This document shows, one piece after another, positions 1 to 8,095 of a stretch of 64,000 bases of DNA (its first letter is position 1; the number at the start of each line of letters is the position of its first letter). The stretch comes from Pedobacter ginsenosidimutans. GTDB lineage: Bacteria > Bacteroidota > Bacteroidia > Sphingobacteriales > Sphingobacteriaceae. The stretch spans positions 62,001 to 126,000 of the forward strand of contig NZ_LMZQ01000010.1 in NCBI RefSeq assembly GCF_001442625.1. Direction: 5' to 3'. The notes under the pieces are model-generated. The model was given only the letters and a program-made list of their open reading frames with translations, was not told the origin of the DNA and ran no database searches. Position numbers and translations under genes: made by a program.

Positions 1-450
1 ACAAAGCCAACACCAAGCGATGTTTTTATGCTTGATCAGGTTTTTACAGGAGTAAAAGTTACGGATATGAACGGCCAAAAATTCGATCTAAGAAACTTGA
101 ATGGAAAGACATTGGTGCTAAATTTTTGGTTTACCGGCGGAAATACAGGAAAAATATTAATTCCCCAACTAAACGATCTTTTTGATGAATTTAAAGACAA
201 TAAAAATGTTGTTTTTTTATCAATCTGTAATAATGATAAAAATCAAATCAAAGATTTTTTAAAAGAAACTCCATTTAAATTTAACATTGTAGATGATGCA
301 CGTAATATAGCTGAAAAATATAATGTTAATCGCTATCCGACAACTGTTGTAATAGATAAAAATAATCAAGTAAAATTTAGTAGTGTAGGTGTTTCTTCGA
401 GTACAGGCTATTGGATAAAAAAGGCCATTGAAGAATCGTTAGTACGCTAA
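1..450 (+). CDS. TlpA/thioredoxin-fold protein, 5' end outside window, no CxxC
   Basis: The frame is open to base 1, so the gene begins outside the window; the ATG at 28 is probably internal. The visible part is a thioredoxin fold of the TlpA/AhpC-TSA type: a strand with LVLNFWFT, later the cis-proline region RYPTTVVIDKNNQV, and a C-terminal helix. In the family the WFT is followed by CxxC, the redox site. Here it reads WFTGGNTGK, so both cysteines are absent and thiol-disulfide exchange by this domain is unlikely. Known relatives lacking CxxC act as binding or scaffold domains; that role here is inference. It converges with the glycosyltransferase gene, overlapping it by 4 bp. Confidence 0.75.
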   Translation, partial: TKPTPSDVFMLDQVFTGVKVTDMNGQKFDLRNLNGKTLVLNFWFTGGNTGKILIPQLNDLFDEFKDNKNVVFLSICNNDKNQIKDFLKETPFKFNIVDDARNIAEKYNVNRYPTTVVIDKNNQVKFSSVGVSSSTGYWIKKAIEESLVR

Positions 451-1460
451 GTTAACTTGGAAAAGTATTTAATCTTCTTAATAAAAAATGCCCAGACAAC
501 ACTGTTGTTATACACTCCAGCATGTTGGCTATACGCTTTTTGAACGGCTTTCCGTTTTTTGTTCGTTTTTGAAAGCGATTTAAGGAAATGCCAGTGGCCT
601 TTGCTCACCGCTATTGTAAATTTAGGTTTGCCGGTAAGCAAAAAGTGCCACCATGCAATAAAATCTATAAACATCCTGATTGTTATTCGGAAAATGGCAT
701 CACCTGCAGGTAGGTTTTTCTGCATGATGATGAGGTTGTTTCTGAAGTTGAGATAAGTTTTAAAAGGATTCTCCGTTTGCAGTGTTCCACCACCAACATG
801 ATAAACTTCGGCATCCGGACAGTACATAATCTTGTAATTGAGGTTCTTTAAACGCCAGCACAGATCTATCTCCTCCATATGAGCAAAAAGATCGGCATCT
901 AAACCACCCGCTTCTTGCCAGCATTTGCTTTTAACAAAAAATGCAGCTCCGCTGGCCCAAAAAACTTCCGTTTTATCATTGTACTGGTCATTGTCAAACT
1001 CATATACATTAAACAGTCTGCCACGGCAGAAAGGAAAAGAATAGATGTCCAGATAACCTCCGGCAGCACCTGCATACTCAAATTGTTTCTTGTTTAACTG
1101 CCATTTAATTTTAGGTTGTGCTGCAGCAATCTGTACATCGCTTTCCATTAAATCAATTACGGGCTTTATCCAATTGGGGGTTACCTCTACATCCGAATTG
1201 AGCAGGATAAAATAATCAGCCTCAACACGTTCTAAAACCTTGTTATAGCCTCCTGCAAAACCGTAATTCTGGTCGTTTTGGATAATTTTAACGGTAGGAA
1301 AGTTTTCTTGTAAAAACAAAACTGAATCGTCGGTGGAGGCGTTATCTCCCACAACAATTTGCAGATTATCATATTCAGAAAGCAAAATTCCGGGTAAAAA
1401 TTGCTTTAAATATGCTTTTCCATTCCAGTTTAAAATTACAACAGCTACTGATGGGTTCAT
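447..1460 (-). CDS. Glycosyltransferase family 2 (rhamnosyltransferase-like)
   Basis: Predicted inverting GT-A glycosyltransferase that would add a sugar to a cell-surface polysaccharide or glycolipid. The N-terminus has the GT2 signature: VAVVILNWNGK, then DNASTDDS for nucleotide binding, and LLNSDVEV as the DxD-like metal site near residue 90. The central EVFWASGAAFFVK and AHMEEIDLCWRLK segments match the acceptor-side motifs of the rhamnosyltransferase/WcaA-like subgroup. The C-terminus is basic with a hydrophobic patch (FIAWWHFLL), suggesting membrane association. It starts 8 nt downstream of the acyltransferase gene on the same strand, so the two are probably cotranscribed. The sugar donor and acceptor cannot be told from sequence. 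Confidence 0.9.
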   Translation of the reverse strand: MNPSVAVVILNWNGKAYLKQFLPGILLSEYDNLQIVVGDNASTDDSVLFLQENFPTVKIIQNDQNYGFAGGYNKVLERVEADYFILLNSDVEVTPNWIKPVIDLMESDVQIAAAQPKIKWQLNKKQFEYAGAAGGYLDIYSFPFCRGRLFNVYEFDNDQYNDKTEVFWASGAAFFVKSKCWQEAGGLDADLFAHMEEIDLCWRLKNLNYKIMYCPDAEVYHVGGGTLQTENPFKTYLNFRNNLIIMQKNLPAGDAIFRITIRMFIDFIAWWHFLLTGKPKFTIAVSKGHWHFLKSLSKTNKKRKAVQKAYSQHAGVYNNSVVWAFFIKKIKYFSKLT

Positions 1461-1468
1461 TCTTTTTC

Positions 1469-2341
1469 TTATTCGGGTTTAAATTTCCAGCGTTTATGGC
1501 TCCAAAGCCAGTATTGAGGCTGTTCTTTAATAATATTTTCTAAAAACTTAAAGTGCAGATTCGTAATCGCAAACTCATCCATGTTAGCTGGATCGAGGCA
1601 CATAGGTAAAACTTCTACATGGTAATAACCTTTTTTAACTACGCTAACTTTAAAATAGTATATTGGTCTTTTAGTAGATTTTGCAATTTTTTCTACTCCT
1701 AAAAGTGCAGCAGTTTGCTGGTGTAAAAAATCTACAAAATATTTGGTTTCTTCTCTGGTTGGTGATTGATCGCTTGCAAAACACAAAAGTGTAGGCTCAT
1801 TTTTATAGGTGGCCATACCACGGAGCGTCTGTCTCATGGCTATGAAAACATTGCCATATTTTGTACGCATACAATCAAACCAGGTTTCAAAAATTTTGTT
1901 GTTGATGGGTTTATAAATCACCATGGTTTTGGCAGAAATACTAAGTCCTAAAGCTAAAGTGCCTAATTCCCAGTTACCATAGTGACCAGTACAGGCAAGT
2001 ACACTTTCTCCAGTTTTAAAATGAGTTTCTAGTTGTTCTAAGCCCGTAAATTTTACCCGTTTTAAAGTTTCAGCCTTCGAAATGCTGGTCATTTTAATAA
2101 TTTCGAAAATAAGTTCAGCCAGATAGCGGAAGAATTTTTTCTCAATAGTTTTAATTTCGGTGAGTGATTTCTCAGGAAAGGATTGTGTTAAATTCTGTCT
2201 GACAACTTTTTTTCTATAGCCTATTACATAATAAAGCAGATAATATAGTAATCTTGCAAAAAAAAAGAGCAAAGACAAAGGCAGCAGCGATAACAGGTAT
2301 AAAAAAAATACGCTAACGTGCGCAATCCCTCTTTTAATCAT
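1469..2341 (-). CDS. Lysophospholipid acyltransferase family protein (LpxL/HtrB-like)
   Basis: Predicted inner-membrane acyltransferase of the LpxL/LpxM/HtrB family, which adds secondary acyl chains to lipid A. The N-terminus has a hydrophobic anchor (residues about 8-40). The catalytic HX4E motif is seen as GHYGNWELG with His120 and Glu125. Length (290 aa) is normal for the family. Placed directly upstream of a glycosyltransferase on the same strand, it suggests an envelope lipid or LPS function. Ornithine or other aminolipid acylation cannot be excluded because Bacteroidota have several paralogues. Confidence 0.88.
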   Translation of the reverse strand: MIKRGIAHVSVFFLYLLSLLPLSLLFFFARLLYYLLYYVIGYRKKVVRQNLTQSFPEKSLTEIKTIEKKFFRYLAELIFEIIKMTSISKAETLKRVKFTGLEQLETHFKTGESVLACTGHYGNWELGTLALGLSISAKTMVIYKPINNKIFETWFDCMRTKYGNVFIAMRQTLRGMATYKNEPTLLCFASDQSPTREETKYFVDFLHQQTAALLGVEKIAKSTKRPIYYFKVSVVKKGYYHVEVLPMCLDPANMDEFAITNLHFKFLENIIKEQPQYWLWSHKRWKFKPE

Positions 2342-2380
2342 TATTTTTAAAACGTTTCAACTACAAACATAAATTTTCAA

Positions 2381-2755
2381 ATGCAGAATACAGCTATACT
2401 TCCATTATTTTATCTTCCACCAGTGGGCTATTTTAGTTTATTACAAAAGCTGGAGGTAGATTTTTTAATCGAAAAACATGAACATTTAGCTAAGCAAACT
2501 TACCGCAACAGGGCCAGTATTTATTCGCCAAACGGAAAACTCGATATTACCGTTCCTGTGGTTAAAGGTTCAAAAACACACACGCAAATGAAGGATGTGC
2601 GGATTAGCTATGATTTTAAATGGCAACGTTTACATTGGTTGAGCTTAGAAAGTTGCTATAGAAGTTCTGCCTATTTTGAGTTTTATGAAGATGAACTTTC
2701 GCGGTTTTACAATCAAAAATTTGAAACTAGTATCATTATCCGTAGCATTTATTGA
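2381..2755 (+). CDS. WbqC family protein, 3'-truncated
   Basis: The N-terminal part matches WbqC-family proteins (LPLFYLPPVGYFSLLQK, then KQTYRNRA, ITVPVVKGSK, WQRLHWLSLE, RSSAYFEFYED). The family is usually about 200 aa or more; here the similarity stops at about residue 114 (RFYNQKFE) and the frame ends after a short unrelated tail. The junction falls near base 2728, where a reverse-strand reading frame with a signal peptide also loses sense. The most economical explanation is a deletion that removed the 3' ends of two converging genes. WbqC proteins are linked to surface polysaccharide loci, but the biochemical role is unclear. Probably non-functional. Confidence 0.6.
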   Translation: MQNTAILPLFYLPPVGYFSLLQKLEVDFLIEKHEHLAKQTYRNRASIYSPNGKLDITVPVVKGSKTHTQMKDVRISYDFKWQRLHWLSLESCYRSSAYFEFYEDELSRFYNQKFETSIIIRSIY

Positions 2756-2833
2756 TAAATAACCGCCACTATTATGGCATCCGTAAGCTAAAGCGGCAAA
2801 TAAAATTGCGATACTGTATATTATATTTTTCAT
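2645..2833 (-). pseudogene. Fragment of a small exported protein gene, 3' end lost
   Basis: Reading leftward from 2833, the frame begins with a convincing secretion signal: MKNIIYSIAILFAALAYGC, a possible lipoprotein signal with a weak lipobox, followed by HNSGGYLSINATDND. After about residue 35 the frame runs antisense through the WbqC gene and reads as a shadow. It is interpreted as the 5' remnant of a small exported protein or lipoprotein gene whose 3' part was lost at the same junction that truncated WbqC. It could instead be an artefact of one long open frame. Confidence 0.35.
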
Positions 2834-2862
2834 GTTACTATTAAATTGTAATTGTTAAAAAT

Positions 2863-2939
2863 TGTCATCCTGAGCTTGTCGAAGGACAAATGTTTTTTGT
2901 TTTCACCAATTAAAGGTCTTCGACAGGCTCAGACTGACA
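2863..2939. repeat. REP-like imperfect palindrome (CTTGTCGAAGG type)
   Basis: Two arms of about 24 nt, TGTCATCCTGAGCTTGTCGA... at 2863-2887 and its near reverse complement at 2915-2939, are separated by an A/T-rich loop of about 27 nt. The arms resemble other gene-edge palindromes in this window (15862-15959, 31994-32074, 40052-40138). Its position between the truncated gene pair and the TonB receptor gene makes it a candidate terminator or dispersed repeat. Confidence 0.6.
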
Positions 2940-3023
2940 GCACCTCATTAAGCTAAAGATATCCTTTCTGCTCCCTCGAACGGGGACTGGATTCTTGTCC
3001 AAACTTTACACTCCGACTAGGGA

Positions 3024-5474
3024 CTAACCTCCTCCCGCTCTTCCCTTAATATCATCGGTAGCTGTATTTCTAGACCGGGCCGATTTCACATTCTGGTTTC
3101 CGAAATTGTAGCTGATGCTGAAATTTGCCCTTCGGCTGGTGTAGCGGTTCACTACGTTCATATTGATGTTCTGATAAACCAGTTTCCCCTCCCAATGATT
3201 GGTAAGTAAAATATCATCCATATTTAAACGTAGTTTAAGCTTTTTATTCATTAAAGTTTTCTGGATTCCGGCATTTAAAGCGCCCTGATAAATGGTGGTT
3301 TGCTCTACACCCGAAACCCGTGGGGAGTTCAGCCATGCACTAATTTCGATACTAAAGTTTTGAGGTAAGGTAAAGGAATTGGAAGTAAAAACATTTACCG
3401 CAGCCTTTCCCGCACTGTATGTAGCACCTTCAATATTTCCATCATTAAATTTGCTGTAATAAACACTAACATTATTTTGAATATTCCACCATTTCGTAAC
3501 CTTAACAGGAACATATAAATCGGCAGCGTAATTCTGGAAACGGCCTAAATTCTGGCGGATTACGCTGATTACCCGGGTAGCATCATCCTGTTTACTAATT
3601 TGCGTAATCATATCACGGGTATTCGAATAGCTCAGCGAAAAAGAAGCTTGTTTATAACTGTAACTGATCTGGTAATTATCAGTAAACTGAGGTTTCAGAT
3701 AAGGATTTCCCTGATCAACCGCCAGAGGGTCCATGTAAAACACAAATGGATTAAGCTGTTGGTAATTCGGATGGTCTACCCTTCTGCCATAAGAGTAACG
3801 GATGTTATGGTTTTCACTGATCTTCTGATTAACAAAAACCGTTGGAAAAACAGATAGATAGTTCCGGTCTACTTCTTTCTGGTCGGTTACAGAAGTGCCA
3901 TTAGAATGTGTGTGCTCCGCCCTTAAACCCACCTGAACCTGAAATACCTTCCATTCTTTAGAGAAACTACCATAAATGGCGTTGATATTTTCTTTATATA
4001 CAAAGTTGTTCGATTTACCAAGATCATTTTGCCATACGCCAGATATCAACTGTTCAGAAATAAAATCGTTATTCGTAACTACATAACTGCTTTTTAACCC
4101 CGTTTCAATTTTCATCGTTTTAGAAATCGGCAAAGTGAAATCCGTTCTGGCGGCATACACGTTAATCTCCGCATCCGTATTATTTCTTAAACTGGTTTGG
4201 TTGGTTGGGTTGCCGTTTGCATTTAAATAATTGGCTAAAAAATTTTCATCTTTTTTATTGCTGAAACCCGAATAATCCACATCGAAAGTAAGGCTCTTCC
4301 CTTTTTTATCGAAATCGTGTTTAATGTTAAAGTTGGCTGTTAAATTACCCACAGGCGAACTCGAGTTGGCATCCTGTAAAATATAGCTGAGGTTCGAAGT
4401 TCCATTCTGCACCGCATTAATATTGGTATTGCTAAAATTGGTCAGTTTGGTGTTTACCGTATTGGCATCCAACATCACCCCGAAAACTGTTTTCTCAGAA
4501 GCATAATAATCTGCGCCTAGTTTCCCCTGAAAACCAACACCTTTATTTTTACGGTCGAAATTTTGCGTAAGTGAACTGGCCAAACCCTCAGATAAAGTGG
4601 TACGGGTTAAAAAGGTATTGTTAAACTGGGCTTTGCGTGCTACGGCACCATTTCCAAAAATGTTCCATTTACCTTGCCTGTGATTTAAGTTCAGGTTTAC
4701 CGCGGCACGGAATAAATCGCTGGGCGAATCGGGCATAATGCCCTGCCCGGTATTAACAGAAACCGTACCATTGGTACCATAAGCTTTGTTGCGTTTTAGT
4801 CTGATGTTGATGATCCCGGCATTTCCGGCAGCGTCGTACCTGGCAGATGGATTGGTAATGAGTTCGATGGTAGAAATCTGATCGCTGCTCATATTGCTCA
4901 ACAATGTGGTAACATCAGCACCCGATAGGAAATTCGATTTCCCATCGATCATCACCATCACACCACTTTTATTATTCAGTTTAATCTGGTCGTTTTGGCG
5001 GTCGATCTGCACGCCTGGGGCTTTCTCTAACACTTCTAAAGCCGTGCCTCCAGTTGCAATAATGCTATTTTCTACATTCAGTACCGTTTTATCGATCTGA
5101 TGTTCAATAAAAGGTTTTTTGCCCTGAACGCTTACTTCTTTTAATTGTTTGCTTAAACTTTCGATACCAATGGTTGGCAATTTTAAATCACCATTGACTG
5201 AAAAGTGATCCGTCTTTTTACGCTTAAAACCAACGATCGAGATTGACAGCAGATACTCACCGTTTTTTAACTGGTCGATTGTAAAAGCGCCCTCGATATT
5301 GGTCGATACACTTTTAACCACCATGGTATCAGGATAGTTTAAAATCCGAACAATGGCAAACGACACCGGGACAGTCTTTTCATCGACGATTTTTCCCGTC
5401 AAAGTATTTAATTTTTGGGCAAAAGAAGCCCTACACGCTATTAAGCATGCAACTAGCGTAAGTAATATTTTCAT
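3024..5474 (-). CDS. TonB-dependent receptor, outer membrane beta-barrel family (copy A)
   Basis: Outer-membrane protein of 816 aa. Signal peptide 1-19 (MKILLTLVACLIACRASFAQ). Residues about 24-110 form a CarboxypepD_reg-like domain (LTGKIVDEKTVPVSFAIVRI). Residues about 115-230 form a plug-like region with GGTALEVLEKAPGVQ, MVMIDGK and the AGNAGIINIRLKRNK element, followed by a long beta-barrel ending in NFSISYNFGNQ. This is the OMP_b-brl_3 type of TonB-linked receptor. The substrate is unknown. It lies 123 nt after a paralogue on the same strand. The N-terminal 150 residues and plug are nearly the same in both, while the barrels differ strongly. No SusD partner is present. Confidence 0.88.
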   Translation of the reverse strand: MKILLTLVACLIACRASFAQKLNTLTGKIVDEKTVPVSFAIVRILNYPDTMVVKSVSTNIEGAFTIDQLKNGEYLLSISIVGFKRKKTDHFSVNGDLKLPTIGIESLSKQLKEVSVQGKKPFIEHQIDKTVLNVENSIIATGGTALEVLEKAPGVQIDRQNDQIKLNNKSGVMVMIDGKSNFLSGADVTTLLSNMSSDQISTIELITNPSARYDAAGNAGIINIRLKRNKAYGTNGTVSVNTGQGIMPDSPSDLFRAAVNLNLNHRQGKWNIFGNGAVARKAQFNNTFLTRTTLSEGLASSLTQNFDRKNKGVGFQGKLGADYYASEKTVFGVMLDANTVNTKLTNFSNTNINAVQNGTSNLSYILQDANSSSPVGNLTANFNIKHDFDKKGKSLTFDVDYSGFSNKKDENFLANYLNANGNPTNQTSLRNNTDAEINVYAARTDFTLPISKTMKIETGLKSSYVVTNNDFISEQLISGVWQNDLGKSNNFVYKENINAIYGSFSKEWKVFQVQVGLRAEHTHSNGTSVTDQKEVDRNYLSVFPTVFVNQKISENHNIRYSYGRRVDHPNYQQLNPFVFYMDPLAVDQGNPYLKPQFTDNYQISYSYKQASFSLSYSNTRDMITQISKQDDATRVISVIRQNLGRFQNYAADLYVPVKVTKWWNIQNNVSVYYSKFNDGNIEGATYSAGKAAVNVFTSNSFTLPQNFSIEISAWLNSPRVSGVEQTTIYQGALNAGIQKTLMNKKLKLRLNMDDILLTNHWEGKLVYQNINMNVVNRYTSRRANFSISYNFGNQNVKSARSRNTATDDIKGRAGGG

Positions 5475-5597
5475 GATTTCTTCTTTTTAGGCGTTCTATT
5501 TTTAATACTGAGACAAATCTGTTATTGCGAAACACAGACGACCCGGAACCTCTGCCTTCAAGCTTAGCCCCTGTGCTTTAGACTAAGGACTAAAAAA

Positions 5598-8051
5598 TTA
5601 ACCCCCGGCTCTTCCCTTAATATCATCTGCTGCTGTTTTCCGGTCTGGGTTTGATTTTAGATTTTGGTTGCCAAAACTATAACTGATATTGAAAGATACC
5701 CTTCTACTGATGTAATTATTCTGCACCCTTAAATTCACATTCTGATAATCGAGCGTTCCTTTCCAGTAGTTGGTTTGAAAAATATCATCAACATTTAACT
5801 TAAGTTTTAAAGCTTTGTTCAGAAAACTTTTCTGCACACCAATATTTAAAGCATACTGATAAATAGTGGTCCGTTCTAAACCCCTAACTTTTGGTGAGTT
5901 TAACCAGAAATTGGTTTCAAATGCCCAGTTATCGCCCAAAACAATCGAATTTACAGTATTAAAATTGTAGAATACTTTACTTAAAGCAAAGGGTGCGCCT
6001 TCTAAATTATCATCATTGAATTTATTATAAGAAACCCTAAAATTGTTTTGCAAATTCCACCATTTGGCAATGGTTACCGGAACAGACAAGCCCGCAGAGT
6101 AGTATTCCCCGCTGCCAATATTCCCTTGCCCAACAGTAACTATTCTGGTGCTATCGTTTTGTGCGGTTTTACTATCTAAAATTAAATCTTTTGTTTTAGC
6201 ATAACTCAATGAAAAAAATAATCCGCTTTTATAATTGTAACTCACCTCAAAATTATTGGTAAACTGGGGTTTTAAGTATGGGTTTCCCTGTGCTATGGTA
6301 TAAGGATCCATGTAAAAATTAAATGGATTTAACTGCTGGTAATTTGGTCGGTCTATCCGTCGGCCATAGGTGTAACGTAGATTACTACTTTCGGAAATTT
6401 TCTGATTAATAAAAACTGTTGGAAATAATGATAGATAATCTTGCTTTACCGATGTATTATTGGTTACCGATGTTCCGGTAGATTGGGTATACTCTGCCCG
6501 TAAACCAGCCTGAACTTGCCACTTACCCCAATCTTTCGATAAATTTGCATAAGCTGCATTTACGTTTTCTTTGTAAATAAAATTATTGCTTTGCCCTACA
6601 ACATTTTGCCATTCATTATTTACCAATGCCAATGATAAAAAATCGTTATTTGTTTTAACATAAGCACTTTTCAGTCCTGTTTCTATCTTTGCAGTTTTTG
6701 AAATCGGCCAGGTAAAATCTATTTTTGCAGCATAAATATCAATCGCCGTTTTACTATTATTTTTAATCACTGTATTATTATAAACAGCACCTTTATCATC
6801 GTAAAAATTGGTATTAAAATTTTCCAGTCCTGAATAATCAAAGCCAGAATAATCGGCATCAAAGTTTAAACTTGCACCCTCTTTTTTAAAATCATGCCTG
6901 ATATTAAAATTTGCACTATAATTTTTATTTGGGGTATTCGCATCAGAATATTGGATTAACGAATTATTACCGGCAACTCCATCCTTAATTTCGTTTATAA
7001 AGGTTTGAGAGAAATTATCCAATTTACGTGTACTGGTACTGCCATCGAACATAATTCCTATCGTTGTTTTTTCAGCTGCATAATAATCTGCACCTAATTT
7101 TGCGGCCAACCGCGATCCTGTATATATTTTTTGAAAATTCTGGTTAAACATACTCTGTAAACCATTGGCATTGGTGCTCCTTTCTAAAAATAAATTCGAA
7201 AAATTATTATTTTTTGAAGCATTTGCATTGGTGAAAAAATTCCACTTTTCTACACGGTGATTTAAATTGAAGTTAAGCTCCGATCCGTAAATATTGGTGG
7301 GTAAGTTAGCCCTTATTGCATTGCGATAGGTTGACGAGACATTTCCGTTGGTGCCAAATGCCTTATTCTTTTTTAGTTTGATGTTGATGATGCCCGCATT
7401 GCCGGCAGCATCATATTTAGCCGATGGATTGGTAATAATTTCGATAGTAGCAATCTGGCTGCTACTTAAGCCATTTAGATAAACCGTTAAATCGGCACTC
7501 GATAAAAAGTTGTTCTTCCCATCAATCATCACCATTACACCCGATTTATTGTTCAATAAAATCTGATCATTTTGCCTGTCTAACTGTACACCTGGTGCCT
7601 TCTCTAAAATTTCAAGCGCGGTACCGCCTGTTGCAATAATGCTGTTCTCTACATTCAGTACCATTTTATCGATCTGATGTTCAATAAAAGGTTTTTTGCC
7701 CTGAACGCTCACTTCTTTTAATTGTTTGCTTAAACTTTCGATCGTGATGGCAGGTAATTTCATGTCTTCGTTAAGCGAAAAACGGTTAGTTTTTTTACTT
7801 TTAAAACCCACTATAGAAATCGACAATACATACTCGCCGCTTTTCAACTGATCAATTGCAAATTCTCCTTCAATATTGGTCGATACGCTTTTAACCACTG
7901 TGGTATCAGGATAATGCAGCACCCTAACAACCGCAAACGATACCGGAACAGTCTTTTCATCAACAATTTTCCCTGTAAGTTTATTTAATTTTTGGGCAAA
8001 GGAAGCCCCACATGCCATAAAGCATGCAACTAGCGTAAATAATGTTTTCAT
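5598..8051 (-). CDS. TonB-dependent receptor, outer membrane beta-barrel family (copy B)
   Basis: A paralogue of the gene next to it, 817 aa with the same architecture: signal peptide (MKTLFTLVACFMACGASFAQ), CarboxypepD_reg-like domain, plug with GGTALEILEKAPGVQ and MVMIDGKNN, and a beta-barrel ending SFNISYSFGNQ. Over the plug the DNA is almost identical to copy A (compare 7660-7745 with 5080-5165), whereas the loops and strands of the barrel have diverged. This points to a tandem duplication followed by barrel diversification or gene conversion of the N-terminal half. It starts 44 nt after the PspC gene and is probably cotranscribed with it. Confidence 0.88.
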   Translation of the reverse strand: MKTLFTLVACFMACGASFAQKLNKLTGKIVDEKTVPVSFAVVRVLHYPDTTVVKSVSTNIEGEFAIDQLKSGEYVLSISIVGFKSKKTNRFSLNEDMKLPAITIESLSKQLKEVSVQGKKPFIEHQIDKMVLNVENSIIATGGTALEILEKAPGVQLDRQNDQILLNNKSGVMVMIDGKNNFLSSADLTVYLNGLSSSQIATIEIITNPSAKYDAAGNAGIINIKLKKNKAFGTNGNVSSTYRNAIRANLPTNIYGSELNFNLNHRVEKWNFFTNANASKNNNFSNLFLERSTNANGLQSMFNQNFQKIYTGSRLAAKLGADYYAAEKTTIGIMFDGSTSTRKLDNFSQTFINEIKDGVAGNNSLIQYSDANTPNKNYSANFNIRHDFKKEGASLNFDADYSGFDYSGLENFNTNFYDDKGAVYNNTVIKNNSKTAIDIYAAKIDFTWPISKTAKIETGLKSAYVKTNNDFLSLALVNNEWQNVVGQSNNFIYKENVNAAYANLSKDWGKWQVQAGLRAEYTQSTGTSVTNNTSVKQDYLSLFPTVFINQKISESSNLRYTYGRRIDRPNYQQLNPFNFYMDPYTIAQGNPYLKPQFTNNFEVSYNYKSGLFFSLSYAKTKDLILDSKTAQNDSTRIVTVGQGNIGSGEYYSAGLSVPVTIAKWWNLQNNFRVSYNKFNDDNLEGAPFALSKVFYNFNTVNSIVLGDNWAFETNFWLNSPKVRGLERTTIYQYALNIGVQKSFLNKALKLKLNVDDIFQTNYWKGTLDYQNVNLRVQNNYISRRVSFNISYSFGNQNLKSNPDRKTAADDIKGRAGG

Positions 8052-8095
8052 GGCTTTTTTCTTATAGGTACTTTTATGATGTTTATCGGATCGTA

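Noticed and set aside
559..1097. Short plus-strand frames inside the glycosyltransferase gene
   Set aside because: Opposite a clearly coding gene, no start context or family.
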